Shown: positions 27,278-36,706, counted from the first letter of the stretch. The stretch is DNA of 64,000 nt from Snodgrassella gandavensis (GCF_914768025.1 NZ_CAJZCE010000008.1:1-64000), one strand, 5' to 3'. Notes: a model not told the origin generated them from the sequence alone. Made by a program: numbers and translations.

Positions 27278-28573
27278 ATGAGCACCGATTCCGTATTGCG
27301 TTTTATAACTGCCGGCAGCGTGGATGATGGCAAATCTACCCTGATAGGACGCCTGCTGTTTGACAGCCAGTCATTACTGGCCGATCAAGTGGCCGCGCTG
27401 TATCACGGCAAACACAAACGTACCGCCGATGGCGTTCCCGATTTTGCCCAGCTCACCGACGGGCTGGCGGCCGAGCGCGAGCAGGGCATAACCATCGACG
27501 TAGCCTACCGTTATTTTGCCACCCCGGCACGCAAATTCATCATTGCCGACACCCCCGGGCATGAACAATACACCCGCAATATGGTGACCGGCGCCTCAAC
27601 CGCCGATGCCGCCATTATCCTGATAGACGCCACCCGGCTGGATTACAGCGCACACACACCGGCCTTATTACCGCAAACCCGGCGCCACAGTGCCATCCTC
27701 AAACTGCTCGGAACAGCACACATCATCGTGGCCGTGAACAAACTGGATTTACTCGACTACAGCGAAGAAAAATTCAACGCCATCAAACGTGCCTATAACA
27801 AACTGGCTACCGCACTGGATTTGCACCATATTAACTACGTACCCATCTCCGCCCTCAATGGCGACAACATCGTAACCGCCAGCGCACATATGCCGTGGTA
27901 TCAGGGGCAGCCATTGTTGCGACTGCTGGAAAGCCTGCCCGTGGCCAGCCGCAACAGCCAGCTCTTAGCTGCACCGGCACTATTTCCAGTACAGCGCGTC
28001 GCGCGGCTGGATGGCAGCAGTGCCGATGATTTTCGTGGGTATCAGGGGCGGCTGGAACAAGGCTGCCTGCGCGTGGGCGACAGTGTGCGCATCGAACCGG
28101 CCGGCCAGACCAGCACCATTGCCGCCATTTATACCCCGGCCGGTCAGGTGGAGCAGGCACAGGCAGGTACCGTGCTGACCATAGTACTGGCTGATGATAT
28201 AGATGTATCACGTGGCGACAGCATCGTTGCCGCAGACAGCACATTGCAACCAGTCAAAAATCTCAGCGCCTCAATATGCTGGTTTGACAGCAAGCCATTG
28301 AATTCTGCCCGACGCTACTGGCTCAAACATAGCACACAGACCGTTTATACCAAAATCAGGCAGATTGATTACCTACTGGATGTACAAAGCCTGAATCACC
28401 GCCAAGACAGCGACAGCCTGCAACTGAATGATATCGGCCGCATACAGCTCAGCGTGCAGAAACCAATAGTAGCCACTACCTACCAAGCCAATCCGGCCAC
28501 CGGTGCCTTTATCCTGATTGACGAAGCCACCAATCACACCGTTGCCGCCGGCATGATTGCCTCACTGGCCTAA
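27278..28573 (+). CDS. cysN: Sulfate adenylyltransferase large subunit CysN (GTPase)
   Basis: The 431-residue protein is an EF-Tu-like GTPase: P-loop AGSVDDGKST, G3 DTPGHEQY, G4 NKLDL, then two beta-barrel domains. GTP hydrolysis drives APS synthesis with CysD. The length is that of CysN alone, without the C-terminal APS-kinase domain of CysNC fusions. It is the last gene of the cysH-cysD-hydrolase-cysN unit. In neisserial sulfate clusters cysJ and cysI would be expected next; here an accessory stretch intervenes. Confidence 0.95.
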   Translation: MSTDSVLRFITAGSVDDGKSTLIGRLLFDSQSLLADQVAALYHGKHKRTADGVPDFAQLTDGLAAEREQGITIDVAYRYFATPARKFIIADTPGHEQYTRNMVTGASTADAAIILIDATRLDYSAHTPALLPQTRRHSAILKLLGTAHIIVAVNKLDLLDYSEEKFNAIKRAYNKLATALDLHHINYVPISALNGDNIVTASAHMPWYQGQPLLRLLESLPVASRNSQLLAAPALFPVQRVARLDGSSADDFRGYQGRLEQGCLRVGDSVRIEPAGQTSTIAAIYTPAGQVEQAQAGTVLTIVLADDIDVSRGDSIVAADSTLQPVKNLSASICWFDSKPLNSARRYWLKHSTQTVYTKIRQIDYLLDVQSLNHRQDSDSLQLNDIGRIQLSVQKPIVATTYQANPATGAFILIDEATNHTVAAGMIASLA

Positions 28574-28637
28574 AACCGCATTCAAGTACCATCTCTGTAG
28601 CCTGACAACTCCGGCGCAGATAATTATCCCTCTCATA

Positions 28638-28671
28638 TACACTGCCAGCCTGATTTCACACTGGCAGTGTA
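28638..28671 (+). terminator. Hairpin after cysN
   Basis: Arms tacactgccag and ctggcagtgta (11 bp) with a 12-base loop lie 65 bp beyond the cysN stop. Only a weak T-rich tail follows, so termination is likely but not certain. Confidence 0.55.
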
Positions 28672-28870
28672 CAGTTATTCATTATTATCCCCAGCAGCAT
28701 GTACAGATGCTTTCAGCTAACTACTGATTAAAACATATACCGAAGCATACATATAACGTAAACATTTGTTTAAAGATTATTCACAGAACAAGCCTTAGAA
28801 GTGAGCATAAATGCATAGGTATAAATTGTATGTAAACAACAAATAAGAATAATGTGTGAACATTAATTTA

Positions 28871-28898
28871 ATAGAGGTTATATTGCTATAACCTCTAT
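28871..28898. promoter_or_regulatory. Palindrome upstream of the S24 repressor gene
   Basis: atagaggttat-attgct-ataacctctat forms two perfect 11-bp half-sites 186 bp before the repressor start. It could be an operator for the adjacent XRE-family protein or a hairpin; no T-tract follows. Confidence 0.4.
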
Positions 28899-29083
28899 GT
28901 GTTGTATAAATTCCATCATAGCTTATCAAGCTAAGATTATTGTTTATAACGTAAATAATGTAAATATTACAAAGAATAAGCAGAAAAATTGTCAAATTAT
29001 ATATTGACAGTAACTATATTTATAAACAAAACATAACAGAAATTAAGTTAATATTCTATTGTCTTTTAATCGGGAAATAACAG

Positions 29084-29746
29084 ATGTTAAGTGATCGCAT
29101 TAAACAGGCTCGGCAGCGTATTGGCCTGTCACAACAACAGGTTGCCGATAAAATGGGCGTTTCCAAAACTGCCGTATTCAAATGGGAATGTGGCCATTAC
29201 GAACCCAAAAGTCTGGATATACTTGCCAACATATTGAGTGTCAATTTAACGTGGTTACGTGAAGGTCGTGGCAATCCATTTCCGATACAGATTACCAACG
29301 TACCTGCTGTAATAAACACCGCACCGTACAATCAGGATGAGACACAAGTATGCCTGTATTCATCGATTGAAATGGCCGGCTACGTACACTCAAAACAGCC
29401 ACACGGGCAGCATTGCAAAAAAATCAGCCTGAGTACCGAGCTTCTGGAGCGCAAAAAAATCAGACCCGAGATGGTGGTGTGTTTTCCAGTGAGAGATAAC
29501 AGCATGGATCCCATCATTCCGCACGGAACAATTTTTGCCGTAGATTTAAACCGTACCAATATAATTGACGGCAATCTGTATCTGATTAAACAGAATCACC
29601 AGTATCGCATCAGAAAGCTGTATTCCATGCCTTACGATGAAGTACGCCTGCATGCCTATAACAAAGCAGAGTATCAGGATGAATACGTATCGGTTAAACA
29701 TATAGCTATAGTTGGCCGCGTATTCTATTATGCCGTAGGACTGTAA
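29084..29746 (+). CDS. XRE-family repressor with S24 peptidase-like domain (phage CI/LexA-like)
   Basis: The 220-residue protein starts with a helix-turn-helix (residues ~5-60: LSQQQVADKMGVSKTAVFKWE) and ends with an S24 domain. It keeps a possible self-cleavage Ala98-Gly99 and nucleophile Ser140 (DNSMDP). The catalytic Lys region reads RIRKL, so Lys178 is one position later than in the usual VKRL, with Arg177 at the canonical place. This may impair autocleavage. No other phage gene is visible, so it is probably a domesticated prophage regulator or the regulator of the next accessory genes. Confidence 0.88.
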   Translation: MLSDRIKQARQRIGLSQQQVADKMGVSKTAVFKWECGHYEPKSLDILANILSVNLTWLREGRGNPFPIQITNVPAVINTAPYNQDETQVCLYSSIEMAGYVHSKQPHGQHCKKISLSTELLERKKIRPEMVVCFPVRDNSMDPIIPHGTIFAVDLNRTNIIDGNLYLIKQNHQYRIRKLYSMPYDEVRLHAYNKAEYQDEYVSVKHIAIVGRVFYYAVGL

Positions 29747-30350
29747 AACAGCTTTAGTACCACATGCCATTGCAGCCAGCCAGACTCTGATAGAAATTAA
29801 TGCACTCAGCTAATTCTATCGGGTATGGCTGGCTAAACTGGCTACAGCCAGACTCATCATACCGAAACCGCGTATAACCTAAACCAGTTTCCTGATGGAA
29901 ATTACCCCATAAAATAGCAGAAACTCAAAGTCAGCAATCCTCCCCACAGCTCCAGTAAACATCTGATAGCGGATATATCCAGCGCGCCGTATTTTCCCGC
30001 CATTTATAAACAATAGAATTACCCATGCCATATATACGGCAAAGGATATCCGTATGACACTACAGAGGCAGAAGCAACATTTAAAACCATTAAAACAACG
30101 TAGATAAACAAGAAAATTCATCACCCCACGTGCATCACAACACACCTGCGCAGCTTGTATTTATTGGTATAATCATAAACAATTGCATGCATCGTCAGGC
30201 TATCTGCCTTCCGTTGGATTAAGCAACCAGCCACCCCTTAAATTTATGGTTTAAAAAATGTTACCACTTCAAAACAAACATTCATTATCAACGCCAATTA
30301 CCGGTATGGATTAACTACATCAGATTTAATTGATTTCACAAAGGGAAAAG
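29747..30350. other. Spacer between repressor and RadC-like gene
   Basis: About 600 bp without a supported gene. An imperfect inverted repeat at 29774-29833 (outer arms gccagccag / atggctggc, inner tgatagaaatta / taattctatc) lies behind the repressor and may be its terminator. An 88-codon minus-strand frame (29879-30145) has no ribosome site or recognisable domain. Confidence 0.4.
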
Positions 30351-31025
30351 ATGGATATTAAACTGGCCAAGAATGACAAACGCTATATCCAAAGCACAGA
30401 CGACGTATACAGCATCATGCAGCGCGTATTATTGCGTGAAAACAAAATTGACCAAGAAAAAGAACATTTTTGGATCATCGGCATGAATCAGTGCGGTTAT
30501 ATCCTGTATATCGAACTGATTGCGCTCGGCACCTATAAAGCAGTCAACATCGAGCCCATGAACGTGTTTCGCGTAGCCGTGATGAAAAACGCTTCACGCG
30601 TGATTATCGTACATAACCATCCATCCGGCTCGCTAACCCCTTCTGAGGACGATAAAGACACCACCGACCGCTTAATTCAGGTTGCCCGCATTTTAAATAT
30701 CGAGCTTACCGACCACCTGATTATCACCCCCAGAAGCTACATCAGCTTTCGCACCATCAGACTGATGGAAGAGCTCGAACAAAGCCTGAAATATGTACCG
30801 CCTTACCAAGTGGTTGAACGGATACGCAAAGAAGAGAAGAAAATCGCCAAAGAACAACTGGCGGTTGAAAAGAGCAAGACTAAAGCTGAAAGAGAAAAAC
30901 GAGAAAAACTTATGCGGGCAACGGTAACTGCTTTATTAGATAAAGGCGTACCAACTGAAGATATTGCCAAGATTTTAGAAATCACGCCTAAAGCGATGGA
31001 GAGATTGATTAATAAAACGGAATGA
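30351..31025 (+). CDS. RadC/JAB-domain protein with coiled-coil C-terminal extension
   Basis: I take ATG 30351 (AAGGGAAAAG just upstream); the TTG at 30330 overlaps that ribosome site. The 224-residue protein lacks the N-terminal helix-hairpin-helix of full RadC. It has the JAMM metalloprotease-like site: Glu68, His88-x-His90 in VHNHPSG and Asp101. After ~residue 150 a charged helix (KKIAKEQLAVEKSKTKAEREK) leads to an HTH-like end (PTEDIAKILEITPKAMERLI) like that found in mobile-element-associated Rpn nucleases. RadC-like JAB proteins are common on genomic islands and phages; the function is unclear. Confidence 0.85.
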   Translation: MDIKLAKNDKRYIQSTDDVYSIMQRVLLRENKIDQEKEHFWIIGMNQCGYILYIELIALGTYKAVNIEPMNVFRVAVMKNASRVIIVHNHPSGSLTPSEDDKDTTDRLIQVARILNIELTDHLIITPRSYISFRTIRLMEELEQSLKYVPPYQVVERIRKEEKKIAKEQLAVEKSKTKAEREKREKLMRATVTALLDKGVPTEDIAKILEITPKAMERLINKTE

Positions 31026-31045
31026 TGTAACCACAAATAAAATGG

Positions 31046-31079
31046 TAAACCGCAAGCCAGCTTGCGGCTTTATTATTTA
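31046..31079. terminator. Shared terminator between RadC-like and KAP genes
   Basis: ccgcaagc-ca-gcttgcgg is a perfect 8-bp stem between the convergent genes, with A/T-rich flanks on both sides (taaa / ctttattatttatt). It is suited to stop transcripts from both directions. Confidence 0.7.
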
Positions 31080-31088
31080 TTCCAGTGA

Positions 31089-33218
31089 TTAACCCTTTTC
31101 AGGATGATTATGTAGCCACAAAAACTGTTGTATAAACAGCTCCCCCTCATTTAGATTTTCTTGCTCGTATCTACTTGGATAATCATCTGGTATATCAAGC
31201 AAATGAGAAAAATTATCTTCAATGCTTTTAATAAAAGCAAACACATCTATTTTTTCAGCTAAACTATCATAATGTTCCCTTGTAAAATCAGCCTTATATT
31301 TACCTGTCGTGCCCCATGCTGTTGGCGTATATGCGGTAAGCAAACGTATAATGGCTGTAGGGTCTTGAGCAATTAATTGCTTAACATAATCATTAACACA
31401 TTGATTGTTTACATATTTATGTAATATATTAAAGATATCAAATAAAACCCTAGAATAATTTATAGTGATATCTTCACCTTGAGCTATATGTTTTTCTAAA
31501 ATATTTCTACCTAAATATCTGCCAAATTGATTGATACATTCTTCTGAAAAATATTCATTTTCTGGTCTTTCTTTATCCTCTCTTCTCAACCGGTAGAAAA
31601 GTGTTACTTTGAACGCAAGAGAAGAAGCAATATCAAAACATTTAAAAACTAATTCTGCTCTTTTATTTTGTTCAACATTTTGAATTAAATCACTTGATAA
31701 CATAGCGGATTGTTCTAACGTTGTTAGCCAAAAGTCTATTCTTTCAGGATTAGGCATTAATTCACTTTTTTGGGCTATTGCAATTGTTAATGGATAAGCA
31801 AAGTTACTTGAAATACTTTTGGCTTTATTCCTCAATTTTTGAATAATATTGCCTGCATTATCAGTATTTATTAAATCATTTAATGGGTTTTTATCTTCAT
31901 TAAAAGGGTATTGCCAAGACGCTAAATTTGATAATAAAGAAGATATTGACAAATTAGCAACTTCATCATTTGGAATTGAATACAAAAAATATCTTGAAAA
32001 ATACTTTTCTGAACAAATACGTTGAGCCTTATCCCAGATTTTTGGATAATCTGAATCATAAACCGCATAGCTATATGCTTGATTTAATTTAGGAAATAAT
32101 TTTAGTAATAATTCGATAATATTTTCTTTATTAATATTCTGTTGTAAATCAAGTGCAGTGTTAACAATATCTTTTATTTTCTTTCTTACTGATTCAGTAT
32201 TTCCTTGCTGAAGTATTCCAGTAAAAAATTCCTTATGGTTTCTAATGGCTTCATATAAAGATGGATAAAAAATTCTAATTCCCTCAATAAGCATTAAATC
32301 AACAGGATTAACTTCTCCTTTTAATAGAGGAAGAGAAAATAACAACGCATTACCATAGAGTTTAGCTCTGCGAGGCGTACATAATTGTTCATTAAAGCCA
32401 ATAAAACATCGCTGAAACTCTTGAAATTGTTGATCAGTAAACTTAATATTAGCCACAAATAAAGCACGATTGATATCATTAAAACAAAATTGTTGCAAAA
32501 CTTCCTTATCTATTACAGGTAGATGTAATGGTATTTGGATGATTTTCTCTAGAAATGCTTCACCTGCATGATGATTAGCACCCGTATATTTCTCTTGTAA
32601 TGCTGAAGCCACAATATCTTTATCAAAGGCTAAAATATAGGCTGTATATTTAAAATCAGCGATTAATTTAACAATTTTAAATAATAATTGGATTTCTGCC
32701 TTATCCAATCTATCCACATCATCAATTAAAATAAGAACTCGCTTTTGGGCTTTTTCTAATGCAGCTTCAATTCTCTTTTTCAATTCATCTGTATCAATAG
32801 TTGTTATAAAAGAACTGATAATATTACCTGCTCCCCCCATGTTTACAATTGACGCAGCAGGCGGTGCTGCTCTTTTTACAATATCCTTGAGCTTGTCTTT
32901 ACCTGTAATTAATTTAGTATCTAATGCCTCCGCAATGGTAAAAAAGAAACCTTTTAATAAATCATCTTCAGTACCGTAACGCCATGGATTAAACTTGATG
33001 CAAATAACTTTCTTTTCAAATTTAAGAGATTCCTCTATAAAGTTAAGAACAGAAGTTTTTCCATCCCCCCATACCCCATATAGCCCAATCACAAGACCAC
33101 TTTGATCCTCTCTTTTCGCTATCACCTGTGCAACTCTTTCTGCAAATTTCCATCGAGAAAATTTATCTTCTTCTTTTGACTTAAGCGGAGCATCAGCAGA
33201 AAATTGTCTATTGGTCAT
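31089..33218 (-). CDS. KAP-family P-loop NTPase
   Basis: The 709-residue protein has Walker A GVWGDGKTS (residues 48-56), then FNPWRYG, a KAP hallmark, and Walker B ILIDDVDRLD (162-171). A moderately hydrophobic stretch (115-140) lies where other KAP proteins have membrane helices, but it is too weak to call transmembrane. The C-terminal 450 residues match nothing I know. KAP NTPases include phage-exclusion protein PifA and animal Kidins220; many prokaryotic ones lie in defence islands. A strong GGAGGTG ribosome site is present. The gene is much more AT-rich than the flanking metabolic genes, which suggests transfer. No nuclease or toxin partner is visible beside it. Confidence 0.88.
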   Translation of the reverse strand: MTNRQFSADAPLKSKEEDKFSRWKFAERVAQVIAKREDQSGLVIGLYGVWGDGKTSVLNFIEESLKFEKKVICIKFNPWRYGTEDDLLKGFFFTIAEALDTKLITGKDKLKDIVKRAAPPAASIVNMGGAGNIISSFITTIDTDELKKRIEAALEKAQKRVLILIDDVDRLDKAEIQLLFKIVKLIADFKYTAYILAFDKDIVASALQEKYTGANHHAGEAFLEKIIQIPLHLPVIDKEVLQQFCFNDINRALFVANIKFTDQQFQEFQRCFIGFNEQLCTPRRAKLYGNALLFSLPLLKGEVNPVDLMLIEGIRIFYPSLYEAIRNHKEFFTGILQQGNTESVRKKIKDIVNTALDLQQNINKENIIELLLKLFPKLNQAYSYAVYDSDYPKIWDKAQRICSEKYFSRYFLYSIPNDEVANLSISSLLSNLASWQYPFNEDKNPLNDLINTDNAGNIIQKLRNKAKSISSNFAYPLTIAIAQKSELMPNPERIDFWLTTLEQSAMLSSDLIQNVEQNKRAELVFKCFDIASSLAFKVTLFYRLRREDKERPENEYFSEECINQFGRYLGRNILEKHIAQGEDITINYSRVLFDIFNILHKYVNNQCVNDYVKQLIAQDPTAIIRLLTAYTPTAWGTTGKYKADFTREHYDSLAEKIDVFAFIKSIEDNFSHLLDIPDDYPSRYEQENLNEGELFIQQFLWLHNHPEKG

Positions 33219-33756
33219 ATTGGTATCACCTCCATAATTGTTTGATGGGTTAACTATAATTATTCTTAACTTAACTTATTTTAGTCATTTTTAAATTATA
33301 TATGTTGCTTTAATTTAATTGAAATACCAGATATATAAAAATTTTTTCTCTGACAAAGCCATCACAAACCAGTCAAATACCACCCTTACGCACCTTGCAC
33401 AGTGGAACGGCAGGTCAGGGGATTTTATTTAAAACCCTCGCTAGCCCGTATCAATATAGTGCAGTTGTCAGCTTGGCTGATGTGAATATTGTTTGCCATT
33501 TAAGCACATGCCTCGCAGAATAATCAGCCTGTTGGTGGCTCTGTTTTTGGTATGGTAAAAAATCATTCAAAATTAAACATAAAAATAAATAAAATAAAAA
33601 AATTCCATACAAAAGGATATTTATATACATTATTTACCAAAATATGTAATCAAAGATGAATATTAATAAATTAAAAAATTGGCATGTGTGAACCTGTTAC
33701 AATTTATGCATAAATTCGCGTAGATTTGCATTTATCCATAGAAATGAGGTTGAATT
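33219..33756. other. AT-rich spacer between KAP gene and ldh
   Basis: About 540 bp, divergent, with no supported gene. The middle part (33400-33540) has more even base composition than its flanks and may be a relic, but I can place no family. TACAAT at 33698-33703 could be the -10 of ldh. Confidence 0.4.
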
Positions 33757-34734
33757 ATGTTGCAGCCCACTAATGCTAAAAACCATCAGAAAATTGTGCT
33801 GGTTGGTGCCGGTGCTGTTGGTTCTACTTTTGCTTATGCAGCTACTCTTCAAGGTATCGGTCAGGAGCTGGTGATTGTCGACGTTGCCCGGGACAAGGCA
33901 CATGGTGATGCCAAAGATATCGCCGATGCCTTACTGTTTACCTACCCGAAAAACATTTACGCTGGCGATTACAGCGATGCTGCCGATGCTGATATCGTGG
34001 TGATTACCGCTGGTGCAGCACAGAAGCCGGGTGAATCGCGTCTGGATTTGGTTAACCGCAACTTGCATATCATTAAAAGTATCGTAACTCGTATCGTGGA
34101 ATCCGGCTTTAATGGTATTTTTCTGGTGGCGTCCAATCCGGTGGATATTCTTACCTATGCCACATGGAAACTATCCGGTTTTCCGGCAGAACGGGTAATC
34201 GGTTCCGGCACCTCGCTGGATTCTGCCCGTTTATGTAAATATGTAGGCTATCTGTTTGATGTCGACCCGCGTACTGTGAGTGGTTATATTCTTGGTGAAC
34301 ATGGCGATACCGAATTTCCGGCTTGGTCACACCTGAGTGTAGGCGGTTTGACTATGGAAGAATGGATTAAAAATGACCCGCGCTTTACCGAAGCCGATTT
34401 GGATAATATTGCCAACCGTGTAGTTAATGCTGCTTACGATATTATCCGCCTCAAGGGGGCAACTTATTATGGTGTCGGCGCGGCGCTGGCGCGTATCTGT
34501 CGTGCGCTGCTGGACGATGAAAACACCATTTTGCCTGTTTCCGCCTATCTGAACGGCCAGTATGGTGTTCAGGATATGTATATTGGTACGCCGGCCGTGC
34601 TCAACCGGCATGGTGTGCGGCAGGTAATTGAAATACCGCTGAATGAAAAAGAGCAGGGCTTAATGCGTGCCTCAGCCAGCCAACTGGATGAAGTGATGCG
34701 CAATACCTTTGCCGAAATCGGTATACAACGTTAA
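33757..34734 (+). CDS. ldh: L-lactate dehydrogenase (NAD-dependent)
   Basis: The 325-residue protein has Rossmann motif LVGAGAVGSTFA, the specificity loop AAQKPGESR (Gln for pyruvate rather than malate), SNPVDI and active-site His in LGEHGDTEF. It interconverts pyruvate and L-lactate. The sequence style (GDYSDAADADIVVITAG) is that of Lactobacillales and other Firmicutes and unlike betaproteobacterial lactate enzymes, so I infer horizontal origin, plausible in a gut shared with lactic acid bacteria. The start has a GAGG site. It stands alone, ended by a terminator, between an accessory insert and cysJ. Confidence 0.94.
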   Translation: MLQPTNAKNHQKIVLVGAGAVGSTFAYAATLQGIGQELVIVDVARDKAHGDAKDIADALLFTYPKNIYAGDYSDAADADIVVITAGAAQKPGESRLDLVNRNLHIIKSIVTRIVESGFNGIFLVASNPVDILTYATWKLSGFPAERVIGSGTSLDSARLCKYVGYLFDVDPRTVSGYILGEHGDTEFPAWSHLSVGGLTMEEWIKNDPRFTEADLDNIANRVVNAAYDIIRLKGATYYGVGAALARICRALLDDENTILPVSAYLNGQYGVQDMYIGTPAVLNRHGVRQVIEIPLNEKEQGLMRASASQLDEVMRNTFAEIGIQR

Positions 34735-34771
34735 GCACGACAGTCTGGAGAAGTCAGACTATGCGTTTCTG

Positions 34772-34795
34772 GGCAGCACGCCGGCTGCCTTTTTA
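34772..34795 (+). terminator. Terminator after ldh
   Basis: GGCAGC-ACGCCG-GCTGCC followed by TTTTT. A smaller hairpin (agtctg / cagact) at 34743-34761 precedes it. Confidence 0.85.
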
Positions 34796-34830
34796 CATAT
34801 GCTTGTCGCTTCTAACTAAATAAGCGCCAT

Positions 34831-34863
34831 TTCTTTCTCAAAAATCTTTGTGCTTGCTAGTAT
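34831..34863 (+). promoter_or_regulatory. cysJ promoter region with motif shared with cysH
   Basis: ttctttc (34831-34837), 14 bases, gcttgcta (34852-34859), with TAGTAT at 34858-34863 as a -10-like hexamer 61 bp before the cysJ start. It matches the layout before cysH at 24860-24893. Confidence 0.5.
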
Positions 34864-34924
34864 GGCTGAATTGTTTTTAGCAGCCTGTAAATGAAATTAA
34901 TCATAATTTTATCGAGCACAAGCC

Positions 34925-36706
34925 ATGACCATACCTCTATCCCCCGAATTGCTGCAATCACTCGCGCAGCTATCGCCCACGCAGCTAGCATGGCTATCTG
35001 GCTATGCATGGGCAACCAGCCAGCAGGGAAATGCTGCTGCTCCGGTAGCCGTCCCTGTAGCCAGTGCTGCCGCAGCAGTTGTGGCACGTAAAGTACTGGT
35101 TTTATCCGCCTCACAAACCGGCAATGCCCGCCGTGTGGCAGAAAGCCTGCAACTGAAACTTGAAGCTGCGGGCATTAATGCTACCCTCTGTGCCGGTGGC
35201 GACTACAAAAGCAAGCAGCTTGCCAGTGAAGATATTCTGCTGCTGGTTACTTCCACTCAGGGGGAGGGTGAACCGCCGGAAGAAGTCTTACCGCTGTATA
35301 AATATCTGTTCGGTAAAAAAGCCCCCGCACTTAATCAGCTTCATTTTGCCGTACTGGGGCTGGGCGATAGCAGCTATCCGCAATTTTGTCAGTGTGGTAA
35401 AGATTTTGACCACCAACTGGCACAACTGGGCGCACAGCGTCTTGCCGAGCGGGTAGATTGCGATGTTGACTATCAAAGCAGCGCAGCAGCGTGGCAGGAT
35501 AAAATTGTTGCCCTGATTAGCGCATTAAATAGCAGTCATGCCGGTGTGAGTAATGAGGTACAGCAAAGTGTGGTTGCCGCCCAGACGGCGGTATTTACTA
35601 AAGAAGCCCCTTTCACGGCCAGCCTGAGTGTACGGCAGAGAATTACAACGCTCAATGCCGGCAAAGACGTTGAACACATTGAAATTGATTTGGCCGGTTC
35701 CGGTATCCGCTATCAGCCCGGTGATGCATTGGGTGTGTTTTATCAGAATGCCCCAGCGCTGGTCAGCGAAATTCTGCAACATACGCAGGTGGATAAGGAT
35801 GCACCGGTGCATCTGGCCGATGGCCGCGAGGTGACTATTGAACAGGCATTACAAAACGAGCTGGATATTACGCAGACCACACCAGCTTTGATAAAGACTT
35901 ATGCGCAGCAGGCACATATTGCCGAACTGGATGGCATCATTGCCGATGCTGCTGCCTTGCAACAGTTTATCGCCACTACACCGCCGGTAAGCGTATTGGC
36001 CACCTATCCGCAGCTACTCAGTGCGCAGACACTGCATGACCTCTTCCGCCCGCTGACACCACGCCTGTATTCCATTGCCTCCAGTCAGGACGAGGTTGGG
36101 GAAGAAGTTCATTTAACGGTGGGCGTTGTGCGCTTTAGCCAGCGTGGCCGGCAATATACCGGCGGTGCTTCCGGTTTTCTTGGTGAATATTTGCAGGAAA
36201 GTGAGGCGGTACGGGTATTTGTGGAAGAAAATCACCGATTCCGCTTACCCGAAGATGGTAATACGCCTATCATTATGATTGGTGCTGGCACCGGCATTGC
36301 CCCGTTTCGCGCATTTATGCAGCAGCGTGATGCCAATGGCGACGCAGGCGAAAACTGGCTGGTTTTCGGTAATCAGAAATTTACCGATGATTTTCTCTAT
36401 CAGGCTGAATGGTTGCAATACCGCAGAAGCGGGTTATTGACTCGTTACGACTTTGCCTGGAGCCGGCAGGGCAACGAAAAAGTTTATGTGCAGCATAAAT
36501 TGCGTGAACAGGCCGCGGATATCTGGGCATGGCTACAGCGCGGAGCACATATTTATGTTTGCGGCGATGCCAGCAAAATGGCACATGATGTTGAGCAGGC
36601 ATTGCTGGATATCGTGGCCACTCACGGCCAGCTTAGCCTTGAAGATGCCGATGACTACCTGAGTGAGCTGCGGCAGCAGCAGCGTTATCAGCGGGATGTG
36701 TATTAA
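34925..36706 (+). CDS. cysJ: Sulfite reductase [NADPH] flavoprotein subunit CysJ
   Basis: The 593-residue protein has an N-terminal segment typical of CysJ (LSPTQLAWLSGYAWA), a flavodoxin/FMN domain (SASQTGNARRVAESL; STQGEGEPPEE), then FAD (RLYSIASS) and NADPH domains (MIGAGTGIAPFRAFM) and the closing RYQRDVY. It passes electrons from NADPH through FAD and FMN to the siroheme subunit CysI. In most operons cysI follows directly; here the next gene is an acyltransferase and no cysI is in the window. The family length is ~599, so the protein is complete. Confidence 0.96.
   Translation: MTIPLSPELLQSLAQLSPTQLAWLSGYAWATSQQGNAAAPVAVPVASAAAAVVARKVLVLSASQTGNARRVAESLQLKLEAAGINATLCAGGDYKSKQLASEDILLLVTSTQGEGEPPEEVLPLYKYLFGKKAPALNQLHFAVLGLGDSSYPQFCQCGKDFDHQLAQLGAQRLAERVDCDVDYQSSAAAWQDKIVALISALNSSHAGVSNEVQQSVVAAQTAVFTKEAPFTASLSVRQRITTLNAGKDVEHIEIDLAGSGIRYQPGDALGVFYQNAPALVSEILQHTQVDKDAPVHLADGREVTIEQALQNELDITQTTPALIKTYAQQAHIAELDGIIADAAALQQFIATTPPVSVLATYPQLLSAQTLHDLFRPLTPRLYSIASSQDEVGEEVHLTVGVVRFSQRGRQYTGGASGFLGEYLQESEAVRVFVEENHRFRLPEDGNTPIIMIGAGTGIAPFRAFMQQRDANGDAGENWLVFGNQKFTDDFLYQAEWLQYRRSGLLTRYDFAWSRQGNEKVYVQHKLREQAADIWAWLQRGAHIYVCGDASKMAHDVEQALLDIVATHGQLSLEDADDYLSELRQQQRYQRDVY

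Larger units (their letters stand above)
28574..29083. other. AT-rich spacer between cysN and the S24 repressor
   Basis: About 510 bp with no supported gene. It contains the hairpin at 28638-28671 behind cysN, an 11-bp perfect palindrome at 28871-28898 (described separately) and a small palindrome tagcttatcaagcta near 28918. A hydrophobic 66-codon frame on the minus strand lacks a ribosome site and looks like chance. Confidence 0.45.

Noticed and set aside
28795-28995. 66-codon hydrophobic frame between cysN and the repressor
   Set aside because: Composition follows AT-richness (Ile/Tyr/Leu), with no ribosome site and overlap with a regulatory palindrome.
29879-30145. 88-codon minus-strand frame, Cys/Phe-rich
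   Set aside because: No Shine-Dalgarno or domain; sits in a spacer with a possible terminator.
31089-33218. KAP gene as a multi-gene anti-phage system such as AVAST or CBASS
   Set aside because: No nuclease, cyclase, HORMA or TRIP13-like partner lies next to it; only the P-loop KAP signature can be supported.
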